The notes under the pieces: generated by a model | Seen by the model: only the letters and a program-made list of their open reading frames with translations | The model's database searches: none | Told to the model about the DNA's origin: nothing | DNA from: Vicugna pacos | Lineage: Eukaryota > Chordata > Mammalia > Artiodactyla > Camelidae | DNA length: 64,000 nt | Assembly (NCBI RefSeq): GCF_048564905.1 | Contig: NC_133010.1 | Location: 15,234,282-15,298,281 of the forward strand | Direction of reading: 5' to 3' | Position numbers and translations under genes: made by a program | Shown: positions 47,080-59,794 of the stretch, in pieces | Position numbering within the stretch: position 1 is the stretch's first letter | Layout of the letters: the number at the start of each line of letters is the position of its first letter

Positions 47080-47546
47080 TGTAGTAGTAGATTAAAGATG
47101 GCTACAAGTTATTTGCTGCTGTTTCTATTGAGAATTACAGGGAAAATTCACCTTCCTTTGAATCAGGGCTGGCTCGCGAATTCGCTTGGCGAAAGAACAT
47201 GGCAGAAATGATCTTTTGGGACTTTCAGCTTCCCCTCTGACATCTTATTATGCATACTCTGGGTGAAACCAACAGCCATGTAAGAAGTCTAGCCACCCTA
47301 ACCATATACCACCATCCTGGGGAGGCCACACACAGGTCCCCAAAGTGAACTGAGTCCCGCCGTCTGGTTATCTTCACCAGTAACCAGACACGTGAGTTAA
47401 GCCAACGTAGACCCTGCCACAATAAGAAAGGGAAGACTCTCCCAGCTGAATTCTCCCTTAATTCTTGGTGAACTGTAGTAAAATAGCTATTTTATGCCAC
47501 TTAATTTCGGGCTAGTTTGAAATACAGCAGTCATTACCTGAAAACA
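47080..47546 (+). mobile_element. MaLR-type solo LTR
   Basis: 'agatggctacaagttatttg' (47096), 'ttgaatcagggctggctcgc' (47157), 'accaacagccatgtaagaag' (47268), 'gaggccacacacaggtcccc', 'accagacacgtgagttaagc' and 'ttatgccacttaatttcggg' (47492) follow a common mammalian MaLR-type LTR from end to end. It lies about 820 bases downstream of another plus-strand LTR of the same broad class but a different subfamily, so the two are not a provirus pair. Flanking duplications were not found. Confidence 0.75.
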
Positions 47547-47819
47547 TCATCATACTCACCTAGTTCTAACCCAAGTGTTTAATGTGCAGACAAGGCATGG
47601 TAGTCGCAAAGTGAAAAACTATTTCACAACCTTATCTACCAGTGATCATTTAGGCCCAAAATTACGTGAGATAAGGGGGTCACTGGACACCCAGAAGAAA
47701 ATCACAAGGACAAATAATAAATAAATCAAGGATTTTCATATTAGAAGCACATTGTATCACTTGATAGAAATCCTATATTTCTGCTTGTCACCAAGGAACA
47801 AAATGTAAAATTAAATAAA

Positions 47820-47915
47820 TAGACCTGTATATGTATGTTTACACTTATATGCATACTTATATATGTATTTACATATACATACTTACAGACAAATATACAT
47901 ATATACATAGAAATT
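47820..47915. repeat. TA/TG/CA-rich palindromic patch
   Basis: Alternating TA, TG and CA steps (gtatatgtatgtttacactt, then acatatacatacttacagac) form imperfect inverted repeats. Strand-slippage origin is likely. Confidence 0.6.
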
Positions 47916-49332
47916 CTGAATTTAAAAAGACCTGTATTTATCATTCTACGTAGATAACTAGATTGAATGGAATCCACCAATTTATTGCAATAAAGTTTCT
48001 GGTATCCAGAATAGATACAAGTGAGTAAAGAACGTCTCTGAAAGAGCTCTATCTTAAAAAGCCTCAGAACTCTTTCTGTATCGTATACTTTAATGCAGAA
48101 ATAATTACTTATCGCCCCAACCCAAAGGGAAGGAAATCTGCATCTTTATTCAGGTTAATATTGAAAATAAAGAAAAATGGTAGCTTGACTAACAAATTCC
48201 TATTGAATTTCTTTCCCCAAAACCTCAAGTCTACAAAGCCTCAGTGTTACACTCTGAGCAGGACCCTAAAATAGAGATCCTCAACTGATAAAACCCCATT
48301 GCTGATTTTCCATAGTGATGCATAAACATGGGTTTTTAAAAAAGGAAAGGAAAACCAAGGCACACAGAAGATTTGATGAAAAGCATTTATCCAGCAGCTG
48401 CCTCAACTGTAGTTCTTTTTAGAGGCAATCACACTTATTTTTTCATTTGTCAAATTTTCTTGTCTTTCTCCCCAAATCCTCAACATCTAGCTTATACTGG
48501 TACTTCAGGATTCATATTCATTAGATACTGACAAAATTTAGACAGTTTCTGTTGACAGTTTTATTGACATTTAGACATGAGGGATTAATGATTTCATTCC
48601 CTTATACCACTCCAGTAACCCTCCTCTCTCCTTAATTCTTCTTAATTCCTTAGTTGTGCTGCTCAGAGTCAAACTGCACTCTTAATTTTGTACCCTTTAC
48701 ACAAATAATAGTAAGTTTTAATACAAAATATGAAATCGAATCTCGATGAACTCATTTTTGATAATTCAACATAGTATTAAATAATTTTTGTTCCGATATG
48801 TCCGTTTACATGTTAAAGAGCTTTCACATATACTTAAAATTATTCTAAATATGTTATGACATAAAATTTCCAAAATGTACTGATCAAATATGTCTATCTC
48901 ATCCAAACTGTTCCCTTTCAGCCCCAGGTGTAAGTTCTTCAGTGAGATGTTTGACATACACTCTTTTCAGAAGAGTCATATAGAAAAAAACAATAAAAGG
49001 GATTTTACACTGAAAAAAATTCCTTGATATGGCTTGTTAAGCGTATTGTGTCTAGTCAAATCTCAGAGGCTGACACATCCTGGTGTGATACCTCTCCTCC
49101 AGCTCTGTGAATCAGCATGATGTCTCAGTACAGGAAATCTATAATGACATAATGTTCACTAAATGCCGTCAGAAAGATCATTGTTGAGTTAAGAAAAAAA
49201 AAGAACATTTTGGTTAGGAAGAAAAATATTTGAAATATGCTTAAATATTTATCCATTGATTTTCATGTTAATGAATAATAGATAAAAGGCTTAAAATATC
49301 TTTGGACAACTAAGTGGTAGATAGTAGTCAGA

Positions 49333-49336
<4 letters not shown>

Positions 49337-49364
<28 letters not shown>
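49337..49364. repeat. (TTTTG)n microsatellite
   Basis: Four to five TTTTG units flanked by T runs. This is commonly the remnant of a retroposon A tail on the opposite strand, but no body is recognised. Confidence 0.85.
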
Positions 49365-51194
49365 CCCCCATTCCAGTTTCCTTACTTGATGTCCTGGAGA
49401 AGCTTCAGGGAACTCCATCTCTTAAGAGGTATTCTCTTTCAGTTTAAGGGCAGATACTTAACTTTCAGTAACTAAAGATTATGCTCTACCCATATTCCAT
49501 TCAATGGTTTTCCCCTTTTTGCAGAAGATTGAAGCAAATATGTTTCTATTTATTCATCATAAAATCAAAATAAAACTCTCCTGCTAAATTGTCATTCTGA
49601 AGTGTTTTAATGTCCCCCTGAAGATATTGCCTCTTTGGAGAAGTTACATGTGCTTGATTATAAAACTATTCATTGTTTCTCTTCTATTTTAGCTTGCAGA
49701 GCATGACCTTTCCTTAATTGCTGTTGTTACAGTGCAGTTTTATATATGTTTTATAAACAAAACAATTTCTAAATTTAGTGGTTACTTAATTTCTTGCAAT
49801 AGCACAGATTAAACATCCTGAAAATATTTTCAAAAAAAAAAAAACCACTAAAGTAAGATGAAAAACATTGAATAAGTTTACTTTAAATATGTAACTGAAG
49901 TGTCATTAGAATAGTTCTATTTTGGGAGGAACTACCAAGATCCCAAAGGATGACAAAGATAAAGAGAAAAAGCTGCCTGCTCCTTAAGATACGGTCCTAA
50001 ATCTATAAAACACAAAAGATGACAGAGATCTTAAACACGGCCAGAGAAGAAGGAAAGATTACCAGGACTAATTACAGGTTTCTGAACAGTCATTTAAGAG
50101 AGTGAAATAATACCTTTCAAACTATGAGAAAACAACAGCGACAGCCTATAATTATAGCAAATGACAATCTAATACATTTATGCATAGCTAAGGTATTATT
50201 ATAGAAAAAAGTGGAATAGAGGCTTTCGATGAGAAAAATTCAAATCTCGAGTAAATCTCAACAATATAGAAAGGAAATTGAATTTAGAAGGATTAAAAAG
50301 AGGTATAAGGAAGAATGATCATCAAGAAAATTAGTAAAATTAGCTAAACATAAGTATTGATTTAAAAATAACAGCAATAATAATTAATTTGGAATGTGAA
50401 AGAAATCTAAAATGCTGGGTAACAATAAGATGTAGAAATTAAGGGAATAAAATATTTTTCAATGCTTTATCATTCTTGTATAATTTTGTTGGAGGTTATA
50501 GGTATTGATTTACTCTATACTTTCTTAAGTATGTATGTAAAATGTTAAATGTTGTGTGAAAAACAATTATAGACTAAATGCATATTAAAAATCAAAAAAT
50601 TTTAAATTAAATACTTAAGCAATCAACTTCAGAAATGAAAAAAAAAACGGTAAGCTGAAATAAAGAAGAAAAATGAAAATAAGATAAGAATAGAAGTTAA
50701 TGAAATAGAAAAAAATTTAAATAGAAAGGACTAACAAACCAAAAGTAGATTCTATGTAAAATCTACTAATACAGATATACCTCTATCTAGATTGCTACAG
50801 AAAAGAAAATAAAATGTTCGTATCTAACATCATTGTGTCCAGAAAGAGGAGACAATGCAAGGGATATAGAAGACTCTAAAAATGATATGAAAACAAAAAG
50901 AATATGTTTGTTCAAATGAATATGAAATTTAAATGACTTGAAAAATTTTCAAGAAAGGGTAATTTAATAATACTAACTCAAGGAAAAATTTTAATATAAC
51001 AATACTATTATAATGTTCCATCAGCAGTTTAAAATCTATCCCCGACAAATACACACTTACAAAACAACCCTCAAAAAGTGATTTAAAATTTAATTGTTAA
51101 ACTTTTAAGAAACTGCTAACTACTGTTAAAAACTCTTTTGGGAAGTAGAAAAAAGTTGTTACCCAACCCATTTCTTAGCTAGTATAGCCTGGAA

Positions 51195-51470
51195 TAGTGT
51201 TACTCAACGTAGCCAGTCAGCTGCTTGTTACTAATCAGCAATGAGATAAGGAGTTTGCACTAAAATGTAAATCAGTGTGTTGCTTCCTTCACTGAGAAAC
51301 TCTTGCATCAAAAAATATTGAGTGAATTAAAACATCATCTGTAGCGGTGTAGTAGATTTATATATATTCTGACTGAAGGTCCTTATTTCATTGTAATCCA
51401 GTAGTAAGCAGTTCAAAACCAGCATCATAAAACCGGCACCAGTTTGCACATCACACTTTGAGCATCATTG
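51195..51470. mobile_element. hAT-type DNA transposon (non-autonomous), nested in L1
   Basis: The left end (tagtgttactcaacgt) and the reverse complement of the right end (caatgatgctcaaagt) form terminal inverted repeats matching at 11 of the first 17 bases. They resemble the hAT-Charlie consensus end CAGTGNTNCTCAAA. Eight-base flanks gcctggaa (51187-51194) and ttctggaa (51471-51478) match at 6 of 8, as expected for an old hAT target duplication. The element is 276 bases, too short to encode a transposase. L1 ORF2 sequence continues on both sides, so it inserted into an existing L1. Family not named. Confidence 0.7.
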
Positions 51471-52451
51471 TTCTGGAAACCACAAGATGAGGATAAAATG
51501 GAAAAATTCAAACCACATTTTTGAATGTAGAGATAAAGTGCCCAAACGAAGATATTCCCAAACTAAATTTTTTATTAAGGAATTAAAACAAAAAAGGCCA
51601 AAATCAGATTTATCCCAGGAATTTTATAAAATTTGACACCAATGCATAATAAATGAATAGGAAAAATAAATAAGAAAATCATAAACTTTTCTCAACTTAG
51701 TGTAAGGTAGCTTAAAAAAAAAGACACAGATCAATTACATGATAGTATTTACCACTTTGTGGTAAAAATCATAATCCACCCTTCAAAATATGAAAGTAAG
51801 AAAAATAACAGTTATCATGGTTTATATCTAATATGTATACTGGAACTAGTAATCAACTAAGAAAAGGAAATAAATACAAAAATTTGGAATTAAAGAATGA
51901 CTGTGGTACAATCACAGAGAACATCTTATAAACTCTAGAGACAAATGATGGGATAATAAGGTTAAGATTGTACAATAAGATTTCTGGATGTCATTTCTAT
52001 AAATCATTTCTATTAGAAATGCAATTTTTAAATATAATTTTAATTGTAGCCCAATAGAAAATGATACATATAACTGTAACAAATGTGAGTAAATAACTCT
52101 ATAGAAATTATATAAAATTTGTGTTGAAAGACTTCAGTGAAGAATTAATTAAAGAGATATAAATGAAGAGCTTATAAATAGTAAGGCTCAAAATATTAAA
52201 GGGTATTGCTTCTCTAATTAATTTTAAATTAGGTTTTAAGGAACACAGTGTTGTAAGTAAGGTGGTTAAAAGCATGTCTAGGGAAAACAGGAGTCCAAGA
52301 ATAGGAAGGATGGTTCTCATAGACATAAACAACAAATGAAGTTTTAATTATTATAAAGATGTAAGCTATCTTATAGATACTGTATATATAAATATATATG
52401 AGTAATTTAGAAATAAGCAGACAGTGTCATTTTGGCCCCATCCCAAGAGAT

Positions 52452-52575
52452 GAACAGGACAGGCTAGGATGGACTATGAATAGGGCAGGATCGCATAAGA
52501 TATGTTAGGAGAGGTAAGGATGGGATAAAATGGGATAAGATGGGCAAGGATAGAATAGAATAGTAAAGCATTTAG
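52452..52575 (+). repeat. Imperfect minisatellite, GGATAAGAT-like units
   Basis: The stretch is built of related 10-11 base units (taggatggac, aaggatgggataaaatggga, taagatgggcaaggatagaa). It is purine-rich on the plus strand and sits inside the old L1. Units are too diverged for a clean copy number, about ten to twelve. Confidence 0.65.
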
Positions 52576-52851
52576 TATCATGTCCATCAATGTATTGAAA
52601 TTCATTATTTTAAATGAGCAGCATTGCTAGGAGGGGTGGAACATGGCGTATTTAATTAAAGGTACTGAAAGAATGGTCACTTATATAGAGAAAAATGAAG
52701 TCTGACACAAAGGCTTCAATGTGAAAATCAAAGCTTTAAAATTTTGCTATAAACAGAATATATTTATGACACCTGGATCAGGGTAGACTTTTAAAAAGAT
52801 ACATAAAGTACAAATGATAAAATATACTTTATGAAAGTATTTGTATAAAAT

Positions 52852-52869
52852 CACACACACACACACACA
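52852..52869. repeat. (CA)n microsatellite
   Basis: Nine CA units inside the old L1, with a second short ACACACAC run near 52910. Confidence 0.9.
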
Positions 52870-54169
52870 GAGGCAATCCAGGGATTGGGAGAGGCACTGG
52901 CAAGGCATAGCACACACACAAACCTAGTATGCTGAATACAAAATAAACTATGGTGAATCTGGTAAGGGCAGTTAAAAAAAAAGAAGGAAGGAAGAATAAA
53001 GGAAGGGAGGGAAATAAAAATCCAGTCCAACAAAATGGACAAAATATAGCAACAGGAAAGTCAAAGGAGAGGAAATATGATTACTGTTTAAAAATGTCTA
53101 ACCTCAGTAATATTAAGAAGAATATAAGTTGAAACTACAAGAAGAAACAATTTCACACTCAGAGATTGGCAATGTTTAGTCTGAAAATAACATGTTTTGA
53201 CAAGACTGTGGAACAAATATATTTTTTATAAACCACTGGTGGGAATTTACATGAGTACAACCAATTTGAAGGGTAATTGGACAATATATAGAAAAACTGA
53301 AGATGTGCATTCTCTAAGACTTAGCAGATTTTCTCTAAAGAGGCAATCATATACAAGTACGTGAAGAGATCTATACACAGAAATGCTTGTAATAAAGAAA
53401 AGTTGACAATAATCTAAATTTCCATCAAATGAAAAGCAGATAGATACAGTATTTATTCAGTAGCTGTGAGATGGATTTACGTGAAGTATATGTTCTAAGG
53501 TGAATTATTCTCAAAAATATATAGAACAAAAATAAGCAGTTCAATAAAATATGTAAAATATAGGGATAAAACATGTATGCTATAAAGTGTAATACTTGCC
53601 AAAATATAAGAATATCAAATTAAGCCCAGTGATTACATCATACTTATTTCATAAGTAAGTGACAGAAAGACAGTGTACGAGAGATTATTCTTTCAAATTT
53701 TTTAGATCTAAAGTTTTTCTCAAAAATAAATATATTATATGGTCATTAAATTCAGCCAAACTACATACACGGAAGGCCATTCAAGGGAAATAGAAAAGAT
53801 AGTAATCTTCTAACCAGGAGAATGTTGATATTAAATGAGCCATGAGTATGAAAAGTGTTTTTTAGAGCTCCATTTGTCTAGTAACAAGAGTCTTAGTGTG
53901 AAGTCCAGCAATTGGAATTGCAGTTGGGGAAGCTGACCTTCAGCAAAGTCTGGAACCTGCCTATGACTGACGCTATTGAGATCTTCAAGTGGACAAATGA
54001 AACAAGGCTGAGATAAGGAAAGGGAAAACTCAAATTTGACTTCATTTCCTTTAGCATTTTAAAAATCTGTTATCCAAGCTCAAGCCTTTACATAATATGC
54101 TATACCCTTTTTTGCTCTCTTTTTCTTAATTATTTCTTCACAAAAAATTCCAAAGGGAAAATTATTAGT

Positions 54170-54270
54170 ATCTATATCTGTATCTAGATGTATGCATGTA
54201 TTTATGTACGAAATACATGTGTACACGTGCATTATGTATGTATATGTATATACATGTAAGTGTATGTATT
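54170..54270. repeat. TA/TG/CA-rich imperfect palindrome
   Basis: Runs such as gtatgtatatgtatatacat and acatgtgtacacgtgcat give repeated self-complementary segments with potential for cruciform structure. Confidence 0.6.
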
Positions 54271-54372
54271 CACTTTCTAAAAAACTGTGAGGGTGCAGCG
54301 TGACACCAAAATCATGACAGCAATTAAAATTTAGGGAGAAGTCAGAAAAGTCAACCATGCTAGGGATAGAAA

Positions 54373-54403
54373 AATAGAATGGAATAGAATTGAATGGAAT
54401 GAA
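54373..54403 (+). repeat. Short (GGAAT)n-like repeat
   Basis: Units aatagaatggaatagaattgaatggaat resemble GGAAT satellite units but number only about six, so a simple repeat rather than a satellite array. Confidence 0.7.
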
Positions 54404-54654
54404 ACTGGTGTACCCGTCACGTCTCAAGAAATATCTCTCATTTTGCTTGTACCTTATGAGGCAGACGTATTTTCTGATAGACAGACAAGCCTATCGTGGT
54501 AAACCCAGATGCAGCGTCAGCAGCCCCTAGAACTCAGTGTAGTTCAGGACGGAAGTAAATCCCAGTCATCTACTTAGGCCAGTAACTCCCCAGGAATAAT
54601 ATGATAGCAGTCGACGGTACCAGTTCTTAAAGGGGGCACATAAAACATGATCAC

Positions 54655-54845
54655 AATTCCCATAACAAACCAATGATGATGACTGCGTCATTCTCATTTA
54701 ACAAATAAAAAGCCTGAGGTTCAGAAAGGGTACAAAATTTTTATACAAAGCAAAATATATCAAGTAAATTTGCTTTTTTCAAACAATGAACTGTCAGAGC
54801 CAGAGTTCAAAACGAGCTGTATCTGACTTCATATACTATATGCTA
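54655..54845 (-). mobile_element. MIR SINE with internal A-rich expansion
   Basis: 'tcattctcatttaacaaata aaaagcctgaggttcagaaa' (54690) and 'ctgtcagagccagagttcaa' (54791) are the two diagnostic antisense MIR segments. About 50 A/T-rich bases between them appear inserted. Confidence 0.65.
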
Positions 54846-54849
54846 TGTT

Positions 54850-57800
54850 GCCAAGGTAAATGGGGTTATTGCAATCATGGCAGAACCACCTAGGAGGGGA
54901 GCTGTATTACAGATGCAGTGAAAAGGGGCTCAAAGCCCAGTCTGTATCCACTCAGAAGGAACTGACAAATTTCCCTACTATTTGAAATATTACTATGATT
55001 TAGATATGGAACCTCTAAGAGGTCCATAACCCATAACTGGTTGGGAGCTCAAATAAAAATTTTAATTTCTATTAGATCAGTAATAGTTAAGTTTTTAGAT
55101 TAGTTAGCCATCATCTCTTAGAGAATTTTGGCATAAAGAAGAAAATAAATAAATAAGCTAAATAAATAAATTTGACTTTCCTTATCTAACTATAAATTCA
55201 ATATATTAATTTTATTGGTTTTGTTTAATATCATACAAACTTTCACTGAGACATGTAATTCATCACTATAAGAAATATAATTGTAAAAAAAAATATATAT
55301 ATATATATATTTGTGGGTAAATAAGAAGAAACTATTCACCTTGTTTTTTTCTCTGTTTCTATACAGTAGCTACTGTGTGATTATGTCTTCTAAATATATA
55401 AATATTTTAATGCCATTTGCTCTTATAATTAGCAATCCTGGCTTTTATATTTTATCAAGTAATATCTAACCTTTTAAAATCACACACACACAAGCATACA
55501 CACAAACAAACCAGTATTGTAATGTCAGTGTGTTGGCAGACAAACCACACAGGAATGCATTATTTTACCTGAAGTTTGGATGTAAACTGATACAGCTCTG
55601 ATAGAGTATTTGGTAGTTGTCTGCAGTTTCACATCTCCTTCAATTCATGTGATACTTTAGAACATCACTACTGCAAAGGTTACAGTTGGATACAACTCTT
55701 TGAAAAGTCTGAAATAAACTCCACAAAGTTTCCCCTTTGATTTGTTTAATGGAAATTTTATATAGTTTATTAGCTATAAAAACTCAAACTTCTCAGTGAT
55801 CAATAACTTTTATGTTTCCGCCATCTGCTGATTGACAAAGAGGCTTACCCCTAGCCAACCTTGTCTTTGAATATGCTTACAAACAGCAGCCTCCTCCCCA
55901 ACACTGATGCACAGACACACACAAAAGCAGTCCCTTCTTTTCCCTGTGCAAGTTCCTATCCCAACAAACCACAGTGGGCGCTGTGAAACCATCTGTTCTT
56001 TCACTTCCAGGAAGAGTAAATACACAACTTAAGGCAACAGGTTATTTTTTCTCAACTGCTGAAACATGTTTTGAAAGATAGCCCCAGCCTTTCCTCATGA
56101 AATAAGCTTAGAATTCAATTTCCAAAATAAATTGTATTTATGTTAAGTATGAACAAAACTCTGTCTTAACTAACCCTCAAATATGAAGTGTTCTGTTTCA
56201 TTCCTGCTGTTATAAAAAGTCCCCATATGGCAAGGTAAGGCATTTATGCTGTGATTGTGAGTTAAAAGACACTTAAAGCAATGATGCATTCAAATTATAA
56301 AATGAAAGATCTGAGTTAATTGATAGTAGTGTAACTGTAAACTTTAAAGCACTTTAAATAGAACTCATCCTGTTGACAAAACATAGAATACTTGATTTAG
56401 GCATTAGAGGTCAAATGTTTAACATTATAACGCTGTAAAAGCAATGGCAGACTGACAGAAAGGAGAAAGTCGAGGTGGAGGGGAATGTCTACCTATTAAT
56501 TCACTCACGGTACATTAACACGGAATCATGGACATCAGTTGAGAAATACAGATGCAAGTAGAGCATCTGAAGTTACAAAGGTGACCAAAAAAATGGTTTT
56601 AAATTGGATATACCTATCAAATCAGATGATGGTAGGCAAGGAAACAGGAAGGTAACAGAAGTGAAGTGAATTCCTTAGAAAATAAAGATAAAAGAATGTT
56701 ATTTTTAACATTACAATGGTGACCCACAAAATAAATAACAATTGAAATATTTAGAAGTCAAGATCTCTGTGCAGTGGTCCAAATTTGGAGAAAAGGAGAG
56801 AATTACTTTCTCACAGCTTGAATATTTTCCCTTATGCACACATTAGTATTATTTATATATAATTAATAACAGATTTTATAATTTGGTAAATAGTTGTACA
56901 GATTCAGCTAAACTTTTTGTTTAATACCAGAAAGCACAGCACATAATCAATAAACTGAAATGAAAAATCAGCATTTTTGGTATACCTTCTCCCGCATCCA
57001 GAGTGATAATAATAAGCAATTCCACTCGAAGATTTAATTATCAGAGGGTGCATTTTGTGGCTGACTCATCCTGGTGAATTCATTGGGTTGCAGTTTTGCA
57101 CAAAAGTGTCCTTCAGGAATCGTGCTGCGGTTTCTTTATGATACAGGAAGGCAGTTAGCTACTCCCACCCAAAATACCTCCCAGGCTAAGATAATGCCTT
57201 ACATGTTTGTGATACAGAATTCTCGGCCTTCATAAAGTACTTTTTTGAAAAATAAATATGTTTCAGAAAGTACTTTTTGATACAAAGTCAGAAAGCACTG
57301 ACACTGCCTGTAAGTACTCCTGTGTTTAACCTCTATAACAAAATGGGGTGACCCATCTGGGCTTGAAAGCAGCTTTTTTAAAAAATTATATAACAAAGTA
57401 TTAACTTTGACAACTATATGCTTTTTATGTAAAATATGCTTCCCTTTTAAAAAATTACAGAGAGTTTCTCTAGCCTAAACATCTATCACTGGCTTAGCCA
57501 TGAGTTGTAGTCTATTCATTTCTCATCAAAAAACTTCACTGAATCAAATAATATTAAGGGCGGTACAGTATGAGACAAGGTAAACATCTATTTCTCAATT
57601 TTTTCTATGTTCATGGTTTGTATTGTACCAAATTGCTAGCAAAATGCACTGATAATATTTTTGTGTGTGTATTTGTGATAGAAAAGACTTTATAGAATCA
57701 CAGAATTAGGATTAACAAGGTCCTTGGTCAGTGAAGTATGTGAGGCTCAATAACACACTTGCAGTGTACTCTTTCCATAGTAATTTTCCCAAATGAGGAC

Positions 57801-58870
57801 AAATGTTATCCATCAAGTCAATTTTAAAGGTATAAAAACCTTAGTCATATTTCAGACACTGGGAGAATTAGTAGTATTGCTTTATTAATAATAAATAGGA
57901 TTTCCAAATCTTTTCTCCTCTTTGTTATTTTTCAAAAAAGAAGGAAGAAAAGACACAGCTACTGTCATTATGTTTTGGTTTGGGATTAAGTTCTGAAGAT
58001 TGAATTTGATTCACAAAGGTCGACTCCCCTGCCTAGTTTTTAAACCTGTCATATTCTGCCTCACCCTACCTAATCAGCTTTATGTCCCAAAATACACAGT
58101 GGATGAAGTCCATTTTTCCCTTGTAACCTTTTCCAGTTTTTTCAGTCCTGTTGCATAATTTGTTTCCTGAATCCTTATTGCTGTTAATGCAGTATATTAA
58201 ACTAATGTTCTCAAATTACATTTTAAAAAACTTCTTAAAATTTATTCAGTAATTCTGTTTGTTACAGGAAGAATTCCATGTCCTAGATATATCAGTTAAA
58301 CATTGACCCACAAACATTCACAAAAAGCAAGGAGGAGATTCCTATATATATAACATATACATATGAAATAAAGAACCATAATTATAATAAGTTTTTACAA
58401 GAAAAGATAGTATTTTAACTGAATTTATTCTCTTAGAGATGTCTGAGAGAGTCTCCAAAACACTCTTACGTCTCCGCATTGTGTATAGAAACATTACTTA
58501 CACAATGGGAGGCATTTTGGTTTTAGAGTCTCTTCATGTTTTTACACACTGTTAGTTACCCATTATATATGTGTCCTAAATATCCAGTCATCTGTGCACC
58601 ATAAGTTCATAATTTCCAGGTTTATTTTCAATGTTTAGAGAGACCTGGTATATCTTACTAAAAAATCATTCTGTGAATAAGACATAAACCTTTATCTTTC
58701 TGCTAGTGAATGCTGCTAACATGAAGGCTCTGGTATACGGTCACTAACTTGCTTGCAAGGTAATTTTATCGTAATTGTTGTTCTTCCGTGTAGTTTCCAG
58801 TAGAGAGGGGATGAGTGATAGATCTGCTGTTAATTATTTCTTACCCAGTTGTACTGTATTAAATTTGAGG
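54850..58870. other. Long stretch with no recognised gene or repeat
   Basis: About 4 kb. Holds an AATA-type repeat (55141-55171), an (AT)n run (55293-55310) and a short CA run near 55482. Small frames at 55810-56025 and 57199-57396 have no domain. Some old repeats may be hidden by divergence. Confidence 0.4.
55293..55310. repeat. (AT)n microsatellite
   Basis: About nine AT units after an A run. Confidence 0.9.
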
Positions 58871-58876
58871 ATTTCT

Positions 58877-59790
58877 GTCCATCAAGAGAAAGAATTAAGT
58901 GAGAGACTAGGCAAGCCATGAACAGGAAGAAAATATTTAAATACACATATCCATCAAAACTTTATATCCAGAATATCTGAAGAAGTATAAATCAATAAGA
59001 CAACACTGTAGGGAAAAAAAGGTAAAACAAGAAGTAAAGGCACTACTAAACAGGACAGCCAATGGCTAAAAAATCTCTGGAAGGTAGAATTCCCTTTAAT
59101 AGAATTCCCGTACATTGCTGGGATGAGTATATGTGTACAGCCACTTTGGGGAACTCTCAGACAGTGTCTGCTAACACTGGTTATATGCAGATCACACAAC
59201 CCCCACTCTTGGTGATATATCAGTCAGAAATATGTGTGCATGTTTACCATGAAAGCATGTCCCAGAATGTTCAAAGCAGCACATTCTGAAGTAACCACAA
59301 ACTTGAAATTCCCAGAATGCCATATTGACCACTGAATGAATAAATAAAATCACCCCCATAGTGGAGTATTATGCAGCAGTGCTAACAGCGAGCTACAATT
59401 ATATGCAACGATACACATGATTCTCACAAACAATGTCGAACGAAAATTGCCAGACAAGATGGAGAACTTACGGAGTGATTCCATTTATATTAAATGTAAA
59501 ACAAAAAAAGGCACCACTCATGTCTGCCATGTGAAGTCAGAATAGTGGTTACGGAGGGAGTGACTCAAAGGCGAACATGGGGAGCTTCCCGGGCTTGGGT
59601 GACATTCAGCTTCTTAATCTGGGTGGTATTTACATTGGTGTCTTTACTTTGTGGAAATTTATATCATATTTATGATGGTGTATTTTTGAGTTTATAAATA
59701 TGTGCATATATATATATATATCATGTATATCTCTACTAAATGAATATCTACTATCTGTCTATTTATCTATGTTGTAATTCAGATGTAAAG
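58877..59790 (+). mobile_element. Old L1 3' end (L1MC/ME-like)
   Basis: Landmarks in order: 'tttatatccagaatatctga' (58961), 'ccaatggctaaaaaatctct', 'cattgctgggatgagtatat' (59113), 'cagccactttggggaactct' (59139), 'gtggagtattatgcagcagt' (59361), 'gtgattccatttatattaaa' (59475), 'gtcagaatagtggttacgga' (59537) and 'aatctgggtggtatttacat' (59616). This covers the end of ORF2 and the 3' UTR. The frames at 58954-59289 on both strands are remnants or shadows. Confidence 0.85.
59705..59721. repeat. (AT)n microsatellite in L1 3' UTR
   Basis: About eight AT units within the L1 3' UTR. Confidence 0.9.
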
Positions 59791-59794
59791 TTTT

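Larger units (their letters stand above)
47550..49910. other. No recognised gene; simple repeats only
   Basis: Contains a TA/CA-rich patch (47820-47915) and a (TTTTG)n run (49337-49364). No gene or named transposon is recognised. Confidence 0.4.
49920..53750 (+). mobile_element. Very old L1, near full-length remnant with nested insertions
   Basis: ORF1-end phrases (acggccagagaagaaggaaa at 50039) are followed by an inter-ORF part and ORF2 reverse-transcriptase landmarks: 'gaagttaatgaaatagaaaa' (50693), 'caaaccaaaagtagattcta' (50735) and 'gatttatcccaggaatttt' (51608). ORF2-end and 3' UTR phrases follow at 53030-53560 (aaatgtctaacctcagtaat; ccactggtgggaatttacat; tgcttgtaataaagaaaagt). It ends near an A-rich stretch around 53740. 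About 3.8 kb, so internal parts have been lost. A hAT element sits at 51195-51470. No frame longer than 75 codons survives. Probably the oldest L1 of the window; a HAL1/L1ME-type origin is possible. Confidence 0.65.
53755..54650. other. No recognised gene; TA/TG-rich patch and GGAAT repeat
   Basis: Contains alternating TA/TG/CA sequence at 54170-54270 and a short GGAAT-like run at 54373-54403. The 115-codon minus frame at 54080-54427 reads through these low-complexity parts (Tyr/Thr/Ile-rich) and is not considered a gene. Confidence 0.4.

Noticed and set aside
45735-47546. Two plus-strand LTRs 820 bases apart as a possible provirus
   Set aside because: They belong to different subfamilies, and the first has its own perfect flanking duplications; no internal viral sequence lies between.
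54373-54403. GGAAT satellite array
   Set aside because: Only about six imperfect units; a short simple repeat.
54080-54427. 115-codon minus-strand frame
   Set aside because: Runs through TA/TG-rich and GGAAT low-complexity sequence; Tyr/Thr/Ile-rich and repetitive.
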